From DAHUYF01 sp963789275 (GTDB lineage Bacteria; Pseudomonadota; Alphaproteobacteria; ATCC43930; CGMCC-115725): a DNA stretch of 64,000 nt. The stretch is from positions 186,001 to 250,000 of the forward strand of contig CAWBKF010000011.1 in NCBI GenBank assembly GCA_963789275.1. The letters are read 5' to 3'. Below, one piece after another: positions 9,568 to 18,420 of the stretch. A model generated the notes under the pieces. The model ran no database searches, was not told where the DNA came from, and was given only the letters and a program-made list of their open reading frames with translations. The first letter of the stretch is position 1; every line of letters starts with the position of its first letter. A program made the position numbers and the translations under genes.

Positions 9568-10284
9568 ATCCTCCACCCCGACGCCCTTGCCGATGACCGG
9601 AGGCGCCGCCGGCCCGCCCGCCTCGGCCGGCGCGTCGCGGTCGCGCTTGTCGTCCTGCTGCTGCTGCCGGTGCCGGTGATCGCGCTCTACCGCGTCGTGC
9701 CGCCACCGGTAACGCCGCTGATGCTGATCCGCGCTGCCGGCGGGGCGCCGATCGAGCGGGAGTGGGTCCCTTTCGCCCGCATCGCCCCGGCGCTGCCGCG
9801 CGCCGTGATCGCCTCGGAGGATGCGCGCTTCTGCTGGCATCATGGCTTCGACTGGATCGAGATCGACAAGGCCTATGCGGACTGGCGCGGGGGCGACAAG
9901 CTGCGGGGCGCCAGCACCATCAGCCAGCAGCTCGCGCGCAACCTGCTGCTGTGGCCGGGCGGCGGCTATCTCCGGAAGGGCGCCGAGGCCTATGTCACGG
10001 TGCTGGTCGAGGCGCTGCTGAGCAAGGAGCGCATCCTCGAGCTCTATCTCAACATCGTGGAATGGGGACCCGGGGTCTATGGCGCGGAGGCGGCGGCGCG
10101 CGCGCATTTCGGCCGGCATGCGGCGCAGCTCAGCCCGCGCGAGGCGGCGCTGCTCGCCGCGGTGCTGCCCGACCCGCGGCAATGGCGCCCCGAGCGCCCG
10201 ACCCCTTATCTCGAGGAGCGCGCCGCCACCATCCTGGCGCGCATGCCGGAAGTGGCGGTGCCATCGGCGCGCGGCTGCCGCTGA
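9568..10284 (+). CDS. mtgA: Monofunctional biosynthetic peptidoglycan transglycosylase (GT51)
   Basis: This enzyme polymerises lipid II into glycan strands at the periplasmic face of the inner membrane. GT51 motifs are clear: SEDARFCWHHGFDW with the catalytic Glu, GASTISQQLARNLLL, and KERILELYLNIVEWG. A membrane anchor (VAVALVVLLLLPVPVIALY) precedes them, so translation must begin before it. Between the in-frame stop at 9529 and GTG 9670 there is no ATG, GTG or TTG. I place the start at ATC 9568 because GAAGGAG stands 8 bases before it, but a lost start codon or an indel is equally possible (the ATG at 9593 is in another frame). Starting at 9670 would remove most of the anchor. Confidence 0.82.
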   Translation: MLHPDALADDRRRRRPARLGRRVAVALVVLLLLPVPVIALYRVVPPPVTPLMLIRAAGGAPIEREWVPFARIAPALPRAVIASEDARFCWHHGFDWIEIDKAYADWRGGDKLRGASTISQQLARNLLLWPGGGYLRKGAEAYVTVLVEALLSKERILELYLNIVEWGPGVYGAEAAARAHFGRHAAQLSPREAALLAAVLPDPRQWRPERPTPYLEERAATILARMPEVAVPSARGCR

Positions 10285-10291
10285 GCCCGGC

Positions 10292-10750
10292 TCAGAGCAC
10301 CTCGAAGACATCATAGACCGGGCCGTCGGCGCGGCGGTCGCCGGTGGCGACGCAGATGATGCGGTTGAGCCAGCCATATTTTTCCGACGCCGTCTCGAAC
10401 ACCGGGGCGGTGCGGAAATAATACTCGGCCGGGTCGACCTTCTCGCCGCGATTGAGCCGCTCGATCACCGCGGCGGGGCCGTGGCGATAGCCGCTATAGG
10501 ACATGGCGATGATGTCGCCGTCCTGGGTCCGGAGGGTGAGGCGCACGCTGAGTTGCAGCACGCCGTCGGCGCGGCCGAGGATCCAGTCGCTGCCGCCTTT
10601 CAGCACCGTGCCCTTGAGCCGCGCGCCTTCGAAGCTGCCGCCCTCGACCACGGCGACGCGGCGCTCGCCGAACGGCGTCTTGCCCAGCGGCTGGATCTCG
10701 CCAACCTTGAGGGTGATGGTGAAGAGATGCGCGGTGCGGATTTCCGCCAT
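10292..10750 (-). CDS. DUF3237 domain-containing protein
   Basis: A 152-residue protein of the DUF3237 (UPF0311) family, small beta-barrel proteins of unknown function often found with catabolic genes. Seen: the opening AHLFTITLKVGEIQPLG, the GGSFEGARLKGTVLKGG block, SDWILGRADG and the terminal YDVFEVL. No signal peptide or membrane segment is present. It lies convergent to mtgA with 7 bases between the stops. An AGGGAGGG-like site lies just upstream of the ATG. Confidence 0.85.
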   Translation of the reverse strand: MAEIRTAHLFTITLKVGEIQPLGKTPFGERRVAVVEGGSFEGARLKGTVLKGGSDWILGRADGVLQLSVRLTLRTQDGDIIAMSYSGYRHGPAAVIERLNRGEKVDPAEYYFRTAPVFETASEKYGWLNRIICVATGDRRADGPVYDVFEVL

Positions 10751-11439
10751 GACGACCCTCCCTTGGACTTGGACCCTACGTCAGCGGGGTACACCGGTGA
10801 CACAAAATCCACCATCCGCCGATGACGCAGGCCGGCGCGAAGACCCGCCTGCAACCGATGGTAGGACCGCCCCCCTCCGCCGGCAAGGCCGCCGGCCGCT
10901 GACCTGCGGCAAAAGCCGAAGCGCGAGCCGATCATGGCCGGATGACCGTCATCTTGAAGGGCCCGGCATTGGCCGCGGATCGAAATGCAGTTCCGCATGA
11001 TCCAGGGGTAAGGGAGCTCCATCCCGGATCCCCCCTGCATGCCGACGCCGCCCATCAGCACGACCCGGCCGTAAGGCCGCGCCGCAGCAAGCCCTGCTTG
11101 GGATGGCGCAGCAGCTTCTGCCCGGCGGCGGCGCTGAGTCGGTCTGCCTGATCCAGCCGTTCCGCAAAAAATGCGGCACAGGAGAGAACGGACGCCCGTC
11201 CGGCGGCGTGCGCTGCTTCCGTTTCCTCGCTTAAAGCGGCCGTCCTATGCTTGTCGGGGTCGCGAGAGTGCCAGGAAGGGACATCACGCTGCCTCCCAAC
11301 TTCCTTGGTTTGGCATAGTGATCTAGGGTGGTAACTCCGGGGCGGTGAAGAGCGGTGATGTAATTGGCGGAAAATATTGAGTAAATAGGCAACGATCGAT
11401 CCCAGATGAGAGGAGGAACCCATTTATCGAGGGGTTGAT
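10751..11439. other. 689-base stretch without an intact gene
   Basis: The part nearest DUF3237 holds no coding signal I trust. The middle holds a remnant of a zinc-type alcohol dehydrogenase on the minus strand (separate entry). From about 11230 to 11439 the sequence becomes visibly richer in A and T than its surroundings and leads into the DUF2867 gene, including its probable promoter and leader. No tRNA-like fold or insertion-sequence end was recognised. Confidence 0.5.
10955..11090 (-). pseudogene. Remnant of a zinc-type alcohol dehydrogenase C-terminal region
   Basis: Read on the minus strand this short stretch gives AARPYGRVVLMGGVGMQGG and then LPYPWIMRNCISIRGQ. That is the late Rossmann-fold part of MDR alcohol dehydrogenases, where a family member would go on toward WMYP. 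Neither the upstream catalytic half nor the end of the protein is present in any frame. It is therefore a deletion remnant, not merely a frameshifted gene. It may mark the edge of a past rearrangement next to the A/T-richer DUF2867 segment. Confidence 0.55.
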
Positions 11440-11961
11440 ATGAGCGTTGTCGAGTGCGATGTGCCCTCTCAGAGCGCATTGGGCGCGGACTTGATTGAAC
11501 ACGCCAATTTTCGTGACGCCTACCGCGCCCCGCTGCGCCGCTCGGAACTTAGTGTCGTCGAAATCTTCTTCGGAATTTTCGCGCACCGGCCCGGCTGGAT
11601 GAATCTGATGCTAATCGCGCGCAACAAGGCCGCGGCTTTAGCTGGTCTCGAGGTGCCGACGACTTCGGAAATAGTGAACATGGAAAAGAGAGACCGCTAC
11701 TTTATCGGCGAGAAGATCGGACCATGGCCAATCTTTTTCCTCGGCCCGGACGAACTCGTTGCTGGCCGGGACAACAAGCATATGGATTTCAGGCTCTCGA
11801 TCATGAAGGTACACGACGGCACTAGGCCAAGCGTTATCGTGTCCACTCTTTGTGTGGTTCACAACAAGTTCGGGCAATGTTATTTGTCCTCGGTCACTCC
11901 TTTTCACAAATTTGGCTTGCGCAAGCTGATGGCGGGCGCGCTGGCCGCGCAGCGCCTCTAG
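11440..11961 (+). CDS. DUF2867 domain-containing protein
   Basis: A 173-residue protein resembling the DUF2867 family, a lipocalin/SRPBCC-size cytosolic domain of unknown function. Seen: an early SALGADLIEHANFRDAYRA segment, a core FFLGPDELVAGRDNKHMDFRLSI, then VSTLCVVHNKFGQCYL and a C-terminal PFHKFGLRKLMAGAL. No signal peptide or transmembrane segment. The ATG at 11440 follows GAGGGGTTGAT. Base composition is more A/T-rich than nearby genes and codon choice is less biased, so recent acquisition is likely. It stands alone on its strand with no operon partner. Confidence 0.7.
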   Translation: MSVVECDVPSQSALGADLIEHANFRDAYRAPLRRSELSVVEIFFGIFAHRPGWMNLMLIARNKAAALAGLEVPTTSEIVNMEKRDRYFIGEKIGPWPIFFLGPDELVAGRDNKHMDFRLSIMKVHDGTRPSVIVSTLCVVHNKFGQCYLSSVTPFHKFGLRKLMAGALAAQRL

Positions 11962-12198
11962 TGCCCACATGCGAGGGTGCCCGCGCGCGTTCATTCTCAG
12001 AAGATCAGAAGCCGTGTCGACTTCGGAATCGGTCACTTTCAGTAGTTGGAGACGGCGCGGAGTATCCGCTCCCCACCCATCCTGGCCGAGTAGGCCCGAC
12101 GGAAGACAGGCAGCTATCGGCCGCTTCACAAGACCGATCGTCGGGGGGCCGCGGCCAATAGCGATATGTGCGGATGCTGCGTCGTCACCCCGGTGGAC

Positions 12199-13044
12199 TT
12201 ACAAGGGCGGCCGCGGCGACCAGCCATAAGCCTTGGCGCAAGCGCCCCCCATGAGCACTGCCCGCTCGGTGTCGCTCAGGCGGTCGGTGCTAAGAAAGGG
12301 CTCGATGGCCTGCTCGTAGTTGACGACAGCAGATGCACGCGTCCAGTCCGTGCCCCACAAGCAGCGATCGAAACCCCAGGCATCAAACACGCGGGCAAGC
12401 GGGTCCCAAATGTCCGGAAACGGATACGGCTCCCGGGACAGCGTGCAGGCGCCGCTGACCTTGATCACCGCGTTCGGACGCTTGGCGAGTTCCAGCACCT
12501 TCGGGAGGTCGGCCCAAGGTTGCGGCGGCGCGGGCGGCACGCGCGGCTGCAGGATGCCCAGATGGTCGATGATGAAGCGCGTGTCGGGATGGCGGTCGAT
12601 GAGCGCGGTGCCTACGTCCAGATTGTCCCAGAACAGGATGTTGACCGGTAAATCGTAACGCACGCCCGCACGCAGGATCCGGTCGAGGCCTGGGTCGTTC
12701 GGCTCACGCCTCGCCTCTTTCGTCAGCATGATGCGGATTGCGACCGCACCCGGTGTCTTCTTCCACTCAGCGACGACATCAGCCACCGCCGGATCATCCG
12801 GGTCGACCGGCTTGACGATGGCGAACCGGCCGGGATGGGCCCGTTGCACTTCCACCGCATAGCTGGCGTCGTAGCGGTACATGGAGAACGCGGAGATGAA
12901 GATCGCGCCGTCAACGCCGACTTTGTCCATCGCCGCCACCATCTCGTCACCCGTGACGTGAGCGGGCCAGTTCGGCACACTGTGCCACGGTCGTTTCGCC
13001 GTGTTCGCCTCATAGGCATGGACCTGCGAATCGATGATCGTCAT
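12199..13044 (-). CDS. Amidohydrolase family protein (LigI/2-pyrone-4,6-dicarboxylate lactonase-like)
   Basis: A 281-residue TIM-barrel metal-dependent hydrolase of the amidohydrolase_2 family. Seen: the strand-1 start IIDSQVHAYE (Q-x-H in place of the usual H-x-H), the strand-6 His in FIIDHLGI, and the strand-8 Asp in CLWGTDWTRA. Related enzymes hydrolyse lactones such as 2-pyrone-4,6-dicarboxylate or decarboxylate aromatic acids. It could be metal-poor or metal-free because of the Q-x-H change. It lies alone; 237 bases without a recognised feature separate it from DUF2867, and about 200 from the next minus-strand gene. Confidence 0.82.
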   Translation of the reverse strand: MTIIDSQVHAYEANTAKRPWHSVPNWPAHVTGDEMVAAMDKVGVDGAIFISAFSMYRYDASYAVEVQRAHPGRFAIVKPVDPDDPAVADVVAEWKKTPGAVAIRIMLTKEARREPNDPGLDRILRAGVRYDLPVNILFWDNLDVGTALIDRHPDTRFIIDHLGILQPRVPPAPPQPWADLPKVLELAKRPNAVIKVSGACTLSREPYPFPDIWDPLARVFDAWGFDRCLWGTDWTRASAVVNYEQAIEPFLSTDRLSDTERAVLMGGACAKAYGWSPRPPL

Positions 13045-13251
13045 CGGGGAAGCTCCTCTGCGTCACGCGAGCTTGGCGAGCACATCAGGTTGTGTCCAGA
13101 GGGCTTAAAATGTCCGCTCTGACAGTCCAATTACCTTAAAGCGGACGCACTGAGGGCAAGTTCGCTCTTCGCAGGTGACCCCAAGCGGATTTGAACACCT
13201 TTTTTGGCGGACAATGGAACCGCGGCATCGGTCTAAGAAGTCGAATAACCG

Positions 13252-14064
13252 CTACTCGGCAACGATCGGCTTCGGCACCTCCCAAGAGGGATCACGGCCT
13301 TTAAGCTCGCGATAGCGGCGCGCGTGAACGCGGAGGCTTCCCAAATCGGTCATGCCCCGCGCGAGTAAATCCTGATCCAAGCGTCGGGCGTCATCAATGG
13401 CGCGCAGGGTAGTCGCCTGCAGGGCGCGTTTCGAGTAGCCATAGGCCGGATGGCAATCTGGTTCGACCCGGCCCGCCCAAGCGAGGGCCTCGTCGATCAG
13501 GCGCTCGGCCGGGACGATGTGATTTACGATCCCCATTCGATGAGCGTCAGAGAGATCATAAACTTGGCCAAACAAGATCATTTCGGCGGCTGCCGGCCCA
13601 AGCGCGTATTTGATAATCTCCACATAGACCGCCGGCATCGGAATGCCGATAGGCACCTCGTTGAGGGCGAATTGCAAGGCGGGATCCGCAGCAATGCGCA
13701 AATCGCAGTCCAGGGCGGTGATGAGGCCACCCGCATAGGCATGGCCGTTGATCGCCGCAACTGTTGGCCGTGGATAGGTGAAGATGCGCAGGTTCGTCGC
13801 TCGATAGGCGTCAAACCATGCATCGACTTCGGCGAGCGAGCGACGAGCGAAGAGCGGAAAGTGGTAATCAAAGTCGAGGCCCGCGGAGAACACCCGCCCC
13901 GTGCCTGTCAGCACGACCGCACAATCCCGGAACTCCCTCTCGAGCCGATCGAACGCGCTGTGGAGGTCGGCGAAGAAAGTGGGGTTCTGAGCATTTGCCT
14001 TGTTCGTAGTCATTGTGACCAGTGCGGTATGCTCGCCCCGTCGCTCGATCTGCCAGGCCATCAT
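13252..14064 (-). CDS. Enoyl-CoA hydratase/isomerase family protein
   Basis: A 270-residue crotonase-fold protein acting on acyl-CoA thioesters. Seen: the oxyanion-hole segment with AINGHAYAGGLITALDCDLRI (first 20 residues NGHAYAGGLITALDCDLRIA) and VVLTGTGRVFSAGLDF. At the usual catalytic Glu positions the sequence has EVPIGIPMP, so at least one Glu is kept; the second cannot be assigned with confidence. The protein could be a hydratase, isomerase or thioesterase-like member. Two adjacent ATGs follow GAGGGGG. It is upstream-adjacent in the same orientation to the LigI-like gene but separated by about 200 bases. Confidence 0.85.
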   Translation of the reverse strand: MMAWQIERRGEHTALVTMTTNKANAQNPTFFADLHSAFDRLEREFRDCAVVLTGTGRVFSAGLDFDYHFPLFARRSLAEVDAWFDAYRATNLRIFTYPRPTVAAINGHAYAGGLITALDCDLRIAADPALQFALNEVPIGIPMPAVYVEIIKYALGPAAAEMILFGQVYDLSDAHRMGIVNHIVPAERLIDEALAWAGRVEPDCHPAYGYSKRALQATTLRAIDDARRLDQDLLARGMTDLGSLRVHARRYRELKGRDPSWEVPKPIVAE

Positions 14065-14230
14065 GTCCCCCTCGTACGAATTGGATTTGCAGGCTGCAGC
14101 TTGTTCACAAACGGCTCGCGAGGCAAGCCAAACGGGGTGGGTGCGCGAGAAGGGCTCATCGAAGTCGCGCGGCGCGGACGCCTTGTCTCAGTGATGCCAG
14201 AACAGACTTCCAGACGACAGCCTCACCCGC

Positions 14231-14707
14231 TCATCCCGTCTCGAAGGCGTCGATGAAGCGCGACAGCAGTCCACGAAAGACCGCGAGATCCTTGGCAGAG
14301 AAGACGTCGAGCACGCGTTGCTCAATCGGAGCGACGCGCTCGCGCGCTGCCTGAAGCGCCTCGCGTCCGACATCGGTCATGTGCAGCTCGAGCACGTTGG
14401 GATGCCGCGGATGCGACGACCTGCTGATGAGACCCTGCTGCTCCATGGCCTTGAGCAGGATCATCATCGCCTGTGGCGTCACCAGACAGGCGCGCGCCAA
14501 GGTCGCCGCCGTGATCCCCGGCTGCCGGTCGAGCTCGACCAGTGCCACGTATTGCGCCGGCGTCAGCCCGACAAATTTCAACGCCACGCTCTTGGCCCGG
14601 ATCATCGCCTGCTCGGCTCGCTTGACGAGCATGCCAAGGCGCGGCTCCTCGTTGGCGGATTTGCCCCGGGCAGATTTGCGCCCAGCGGATTTATGTCGAC
14701 CGCTCAT
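14231..14707 (-). CDS. MarR family transcriptional regulator
   Basis: A 158-residue winged-helix regulator. After a basic N-terminal tail it shows the MarR core: LTPAQYVALVELDRQPGITA, recognition helix region LARACLVTPQAMMILLKAME, and the wing LISRSSHPRHPNVLELHMTD. The start is set at 14707, where ATGA overlaps the stop of the SDR gene, rather than at the longer in-frame start in another gene's sequence. This overlap means SDR and regulator are translationally coupled, a usual layout for a repressor controlling its own operon. A palindrome in the promoter (separate entry) is its likely operator. Confidence 0.88.
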   Translation of the reverse strand: MSGRHKSAGRKSARGKSANEEPRLGMLVKRAEQAMIRAKSVALKFVGLTPAQYVALVELDRQPGITAATLARACLVTPQAMMILLKAMEQQGLISRSSHPRHPNVLELHMTDVGREALQAARERVAPIEQRVLDVFSAKDLAVFRGLLSRFIDAFETG

Positions 14708-15576
14708 GTCCACGGCACGATGGATCCGCTTCGCACGATGGAGCCAAACGGTCCCGGTTCTTCGCGTCCGACATGGACGAGTTCGCCATAGAAGGACGTA
14801 TCGGGCGATGGATCGAGGGCGAAGTCGACGAGCGGACCGGCGACCTCGTCCGGCGCGGCCGCGCCGCGCAGATCGAGCCATGCCCGCGATGCTCCCGTGT
14901 CGATCAGCCCAGGCGAGATCGACGCGATCAGAATACCGCGACGCACATCATCGGCGCGGCGTTGACCGGCGAGCACGCGAACCGCCGCGACCTGTCCGAT
15001 CTTGGAGGGAATGTTGATCCAGGCGGGCCATGCCCGGCCCGCCGCCCGTCCCTTGCGAACTTCGTCACGCCAAACGCACACCGCGCGGTCGACGTCATCG
15101 AGCGATCGAAGGTCTTGAAACCGCGCGTGCAACACAGGCGCCAGCGCGCGCAGGCTGCCCGCCCGGCTCGCGACGACGAACAGCCGCCCGCCATCGCGAA
15201 GCAGGGGCGCGACGCTGCGCAGGACACGCGTCGTGCCGAGGTTGTTGGCCTCGACATAATCGTCAATGACTTCAGCCGGATCATCCTCCGGCTGCACCCG
15301 CGCGTAGTGATTGGAAAAAACGATGTCGACGCCGCCGTGGCGCTCCGCCAGCGACGCTGCGAATCGCTCCACTGCGTCGTGCTCGGAGACATCAAGCACT
15401 TCGCCGCGCACCTCCGCCCGGGCGCCCGAAAGAAGCCGAACGGACTCCGCGACGCGAGCGGCGTCGCGCCCGGTGAGATACACGATGTCAGAAGGCTCGA
15501 GCCGCTGAGCCAGCCCCTGGGCAATGGAAAAACCGAGATTTCGCGTCGCGCCGGTGATCAGGCAAATTTTGTTCAT
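14704..15576 (-). CDS. SDR family oxidoreductase with altered active site
   Basis: The 290-residue protein has the Rossmann dinucleotide motif TGATRNLGFSIAQG (about 8-21) and looks most like the carbonyl-reductase branch of SDRs. In the active site, the segment aligned with Y-x-x-x-K reads NIPSK, so the catalytic Tyr appears to be Asn, and the usual NNAG turn reads FSNHYAR. It may have lost ordinary reductase activity or use another residue. ATG 15576 lies just downstream of an A/T-rich promoter-like stretch. The gene ends overlapping marR by 4 bases. The family call is firm; activity is uncertain. Confidence 0.82.
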   Translation of the reverse strand: MNKICLITGATRNLGFSIAQGLAQRLEPSDIVYLTGRDAARVAESVRLLSGARAEVRGEVLDVSEHDAVERFAASLAERHGGVDIVFSNHYARVQPEDDPAEVIDDYVEANNLGTTRVLRSVAPLLRDGGRLFVVASRAGSLRALAPVLHARFQDLRSLDDVDRAVCVWRDEVRKGRAAGRAWPAWINIPSKIGQVAAVRVLAGQRRADDVRRGILIASISPGLIDTGASRAWLDLRGAAAPDEVAGPLVDFALDPSPDTSFYGELVHVGREEPGPFGSIVRSGSIVPWT

Positions 15577-15578
15577 AG

Positions 15579-15594
15579 CTTTATTGTTATAAAG
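15579..15594. promoter_or_regulatory. Palindromic candidate operator of the SDR-marR operon
   Basis: CTTTAT-TGTT-ATAAAG is a perfect 6-4-6 inverted repeat placed directly before the SDR start codon. It is A/T-rich in a G/C-rich genome. Read on the minus strand, TTGACT lies about 20 bases upstream, so the palindrome would overlap a -10 region. The size and place fit MarR repressor sites. Binding is inferred. Confidence 0.4.
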
Positions 15595-15689
15595 ACATTG
15601 ATACGAGTCAAGATCGTTCTTCGTCTTCTCGCGACGAGCTTCTACCCGGCTTAGCCCACAGGAGCGCCGCCGTGGACGCAGGTGCGTCC

Positions 15690-15780
15690 TTCGACAGGCG
15701 CGCGCCGAAGGTCCCGGCTTGGCCCAATAACAACCGCTCGTCGGTCGCCCTGGATCCCGGCTTTCGCCGGGAAAGCGAGG
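15690..15780. repeat. Partial dispersed repeats (GTGCGTCCTTCGACAGG type and CCCGGC-TTTC-GCCGGG hairpin)
   Basis: The gap between the SDR promoter and ligD holds a left-arm fragment of the repeat seen whole at 44644-44762 (shared GGTGCGTCCTTCGACAGG). A separate short hairpin, CCCGGCTTTCGCCGGG, follows near 15760. Both are typical of intergenic REP-like sequences in alphaproteobacteria. Confidence 0.5.
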
Positions 15781-15839
15781 ATGGTGAATCAATCCGCTCG
15801 AAACGCGCTCTCGCTCTCCGCCGGGCGCGCGCTGAGCGA

Positions 15840-18420
15840 TCAGGCGCCAATCGTCCGGCGCGCGGCGGCTGAAATTGTCTGCTTCGTCGCGGCGAAATCC
15901 CGCCAGGGATCGCCGGCGTTCGAGCGGATGCGCTGAGCCAGGTTCAACAGGGTGAAGTGGTCGGAGCGGATGCCGCTCTCCACCTCTTCCCAGCTGAGCG
16001 GCGCCGACACGGTGGCGGTGGGCCTGGCGCGGGTCGAGTAGGCGGCAACCGCCGTCGCACCGCGACCGTTGCGCAAATAGTCGATGAAAATACGGCCCCG
16101 GCGCGCCTTTTTTGCCAGCGACGCGGTATAGAGGTGCGGCTCCTTTTCGGCGAGCCTTGCGACAAGCGCGCGGGAAAACTCCTTGGCCTCCGCCCAATCG
16201 AGCGTCGGCCGGATCGGGACGACGACGTGGAGACCCTTGCCGCCGGTGGTCTTGACGAAACTATCGAGACCGAGGCTCAGCAGCGTGTCGCGCACGGTCA
16301 CGGCCGATGCAATCACGCGCTCCCAGGCCAGACCGGCGTCGGGATCGATGTCGAAGATCAACCGGTCCGGCTGTTCCAAGCGGTCGACCGTCGATCCCCA
16401 GGGATGGATCTCCAGCACACCCATCTGGACGAGGCCGATCAGTCCCTTGACGTCCTCGACCATCAGATAGATCTCCCGCCCCTCGCCCATGTCGATCGGA
16501 ACTTGCTTGATCGCCTCGGGAAATCCGGCGGTCAGGTGCTTCTGGAAGAAGCACTCGCCGGCGGTGCCCTCCGGGCAGCGCAAGAGGCTGAGAGGGCGGC
16601 GCCGGACATGCGGCAGCATCAGCTCGGCAACCGTCGCGTAATATTCCGCCACGGCGAGCTTCGAGATGCCGAGCTCGGGATAGACCATGCGCTCGGCATT
16701 GGTGATGCGGATGCCGTGAACCACCGCCGTCCCGTCCGCGCCGATCGTCGCAGGGGGCGGCGAAGGGTCGATCGAGCCGCGTCTTCCCGCTGTCGGCTCG
16801 AGCACCACATCGGCAGGCGCCTTGTCCTCGCGGATGCCGACGAAACTCGCCTGGCGCAGGATGAGGTCGCGGGTCCATTCGGCGAACCTCACTTCAGCGA
16901 CGAGCGTGGGCTCGACCCAATGGATGCCGCGCGCGGAGAGATCCGCCGGCAGCGTCACCGTGGGGCGCTTCTGTTCGAGGCGCTCAAGCTGCGCGCGCAG
17001 CGACGTCAGCAGGCTCGCGGTAAAGCCGGTGCCGACACGGCCGGCATAGACCAGCTCGCCGCGGGACGTGTGGTAGCCAACGAGCAGCGCGCCGAATCCC
17101 GAGCGCACGCCCACGGCATCGGTGAATCCCACCACCACAAACTCCTCGCGGTGGCCGCACTTGACCTTGATCCAGGCGGCGCTTCGGCCGGGGCGATAGG
17201 GTGCGTCGCGCCGCTTGGCCACGGTGCCCTCGAGGCCCATCCGGCAAGCGGCGGCGAGGAACTCCGGCCCTTTGCCGACCTGATGATCGCTGTAGCGGAT
17301 CAGCGGCGACGGCTCCTCAGCAAGAAAGGCGGCGAGCGCCGTCTTGCGCGCGTCGAGCGTGGCATCGGTCAGCGTCCATCCGTCGAGAAACAGCAGGTCG
17401 AACGCCACATAGGTCATGGCCGCCGTCTTGCCGTCCGCGAGGTCGTTTTGCAGCGCCGAGAAGCTGGTGACGCCGCTGGCGGCGAAGCGAACGACCTCGC
17501 CGTCGAGCAACGCCTCCGTCGCCGGCAGCCGCGCCAGCGCCGCCGCCAGCTCGGGAAACCGCTTCGTCCAATCGAGGTCGTTGCGGCTCAGCAGCTCGAC
17601 CTTGCCGTTCCTGAGGTGCGCAAGCATCCGGTAGCCATCGAATTTGATCTCGTGCAGCCAGTCGTCTCCCGCCGGCGCGCGCTCTGCAGCGGTGGCGAGC
17701 TGCGGCGAGAGCTTCGGCGGCGTCTTCGCGCGCCGGGCGCCCGCGATCGCCGCAGCATCGATCGCGGCTCGATCGGCGCGCGCCGTTCGGCTAGCGGCGC
17801 CCCTTGGTCTCGCCGCCGGATTTGGAGCTCCAGACGCGGTCGGCCTCCGCGGCGATCGCCGCCATGTCGCGGCTGGTGGCGACGCTCCGCGTCTCGCGCT
17901 CGACGATGGCGGCGTCGCTGCCGGGCCGCGCCTCGCTGTCCTGCTCTTTGATCAGGAGCCAGTTGTCGCCCTTCTCGCCGTCCCGCCGGGTCTTCATCCG
18001 CACGAGCGCCCATTTGCCGCGGAGCTTCTCGCCGTGCAGGACGAATTTGAGGTCGCCCTTGGCGTATCCCGCGGCGGCATCGCCCAGCGGCTCCCACCAG
18101 CCGCTATCCCACAGCATCACCGTGCCGCCGCCATATTCGCCGCGCGGGATCACGCCCTCGAAGCTGCCGTATTCGAGCGGATGGTCCTCGACATGGACCG
18201 CGAGCCGCTTCACGGCGGGGTCAAGGCTTGGCCCCTTCGGCACCGCCCAACTCATCAAGACGCCCTCGAGCTCAAGGCGGAAATCGTAGTGCAACCGGCG
18301 GGCGGCATGCTTTTGGATGACGAAGGAGGGCTTGCGCTTGACCCGGCGGGCCGGCGCCGAGCCCGCCGGCTCGGGCGTCCGGCCGAAATCACGCTTTCGC
18401 CGGTATTCCCGAAGGCCCAT
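15840..18420 (-). pseudogene. ligD: ATP-dependent DNA ligase D (phosphoesterase-ligase-polymerase), frameshifted
   Basis: LigD performs end processing, gap filling and ligation in bacterial non-homologous end joining with Ku. The N-terminal 3'-phosphoesterase domain (HAARRLHYDFRLELEG, VIPRGEYGGG) starts at MGLREYRRKRDF, ATG 18420, behind GGGAGG. The ligase domain has catalytic Lys in EIKFDGYR (near 17645), DGEVV, EGTVAKRRD and WIKVKC. The C-terminal primase-polymerase domain has the DxD metal motif in IFDIDPD and FIDYLRNGRG. The order PE-LIG-POL gives about 859 aa. The frame changes at a G-run near 17803: AAGGGGCGCCGC hits a stop, whereas with one G fewer it reads on through a linker into PPKLSPQLA. 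This may be a sequencing error or a true split. Confidence 0.88.

Noticed and set aside
11969..12229. Small plus-strand open frames after DUF2867
   Set aside because: No ribosome-binding site, no family likeness, and Ser/Arg-rich composition without codon bias.
14708..14881. Longer start for marR at 14881
   Set aside because: It would overlap the SDR coding sequence by 178 bases and add Arg-rich shadow sequence; ATGA coupling at 14704-14707 is better.
15957..17951. A 664-codon plus-strand open frame
   Set aside because: Antisense to ligD; LigD motifs on the other strand are unmistakable.
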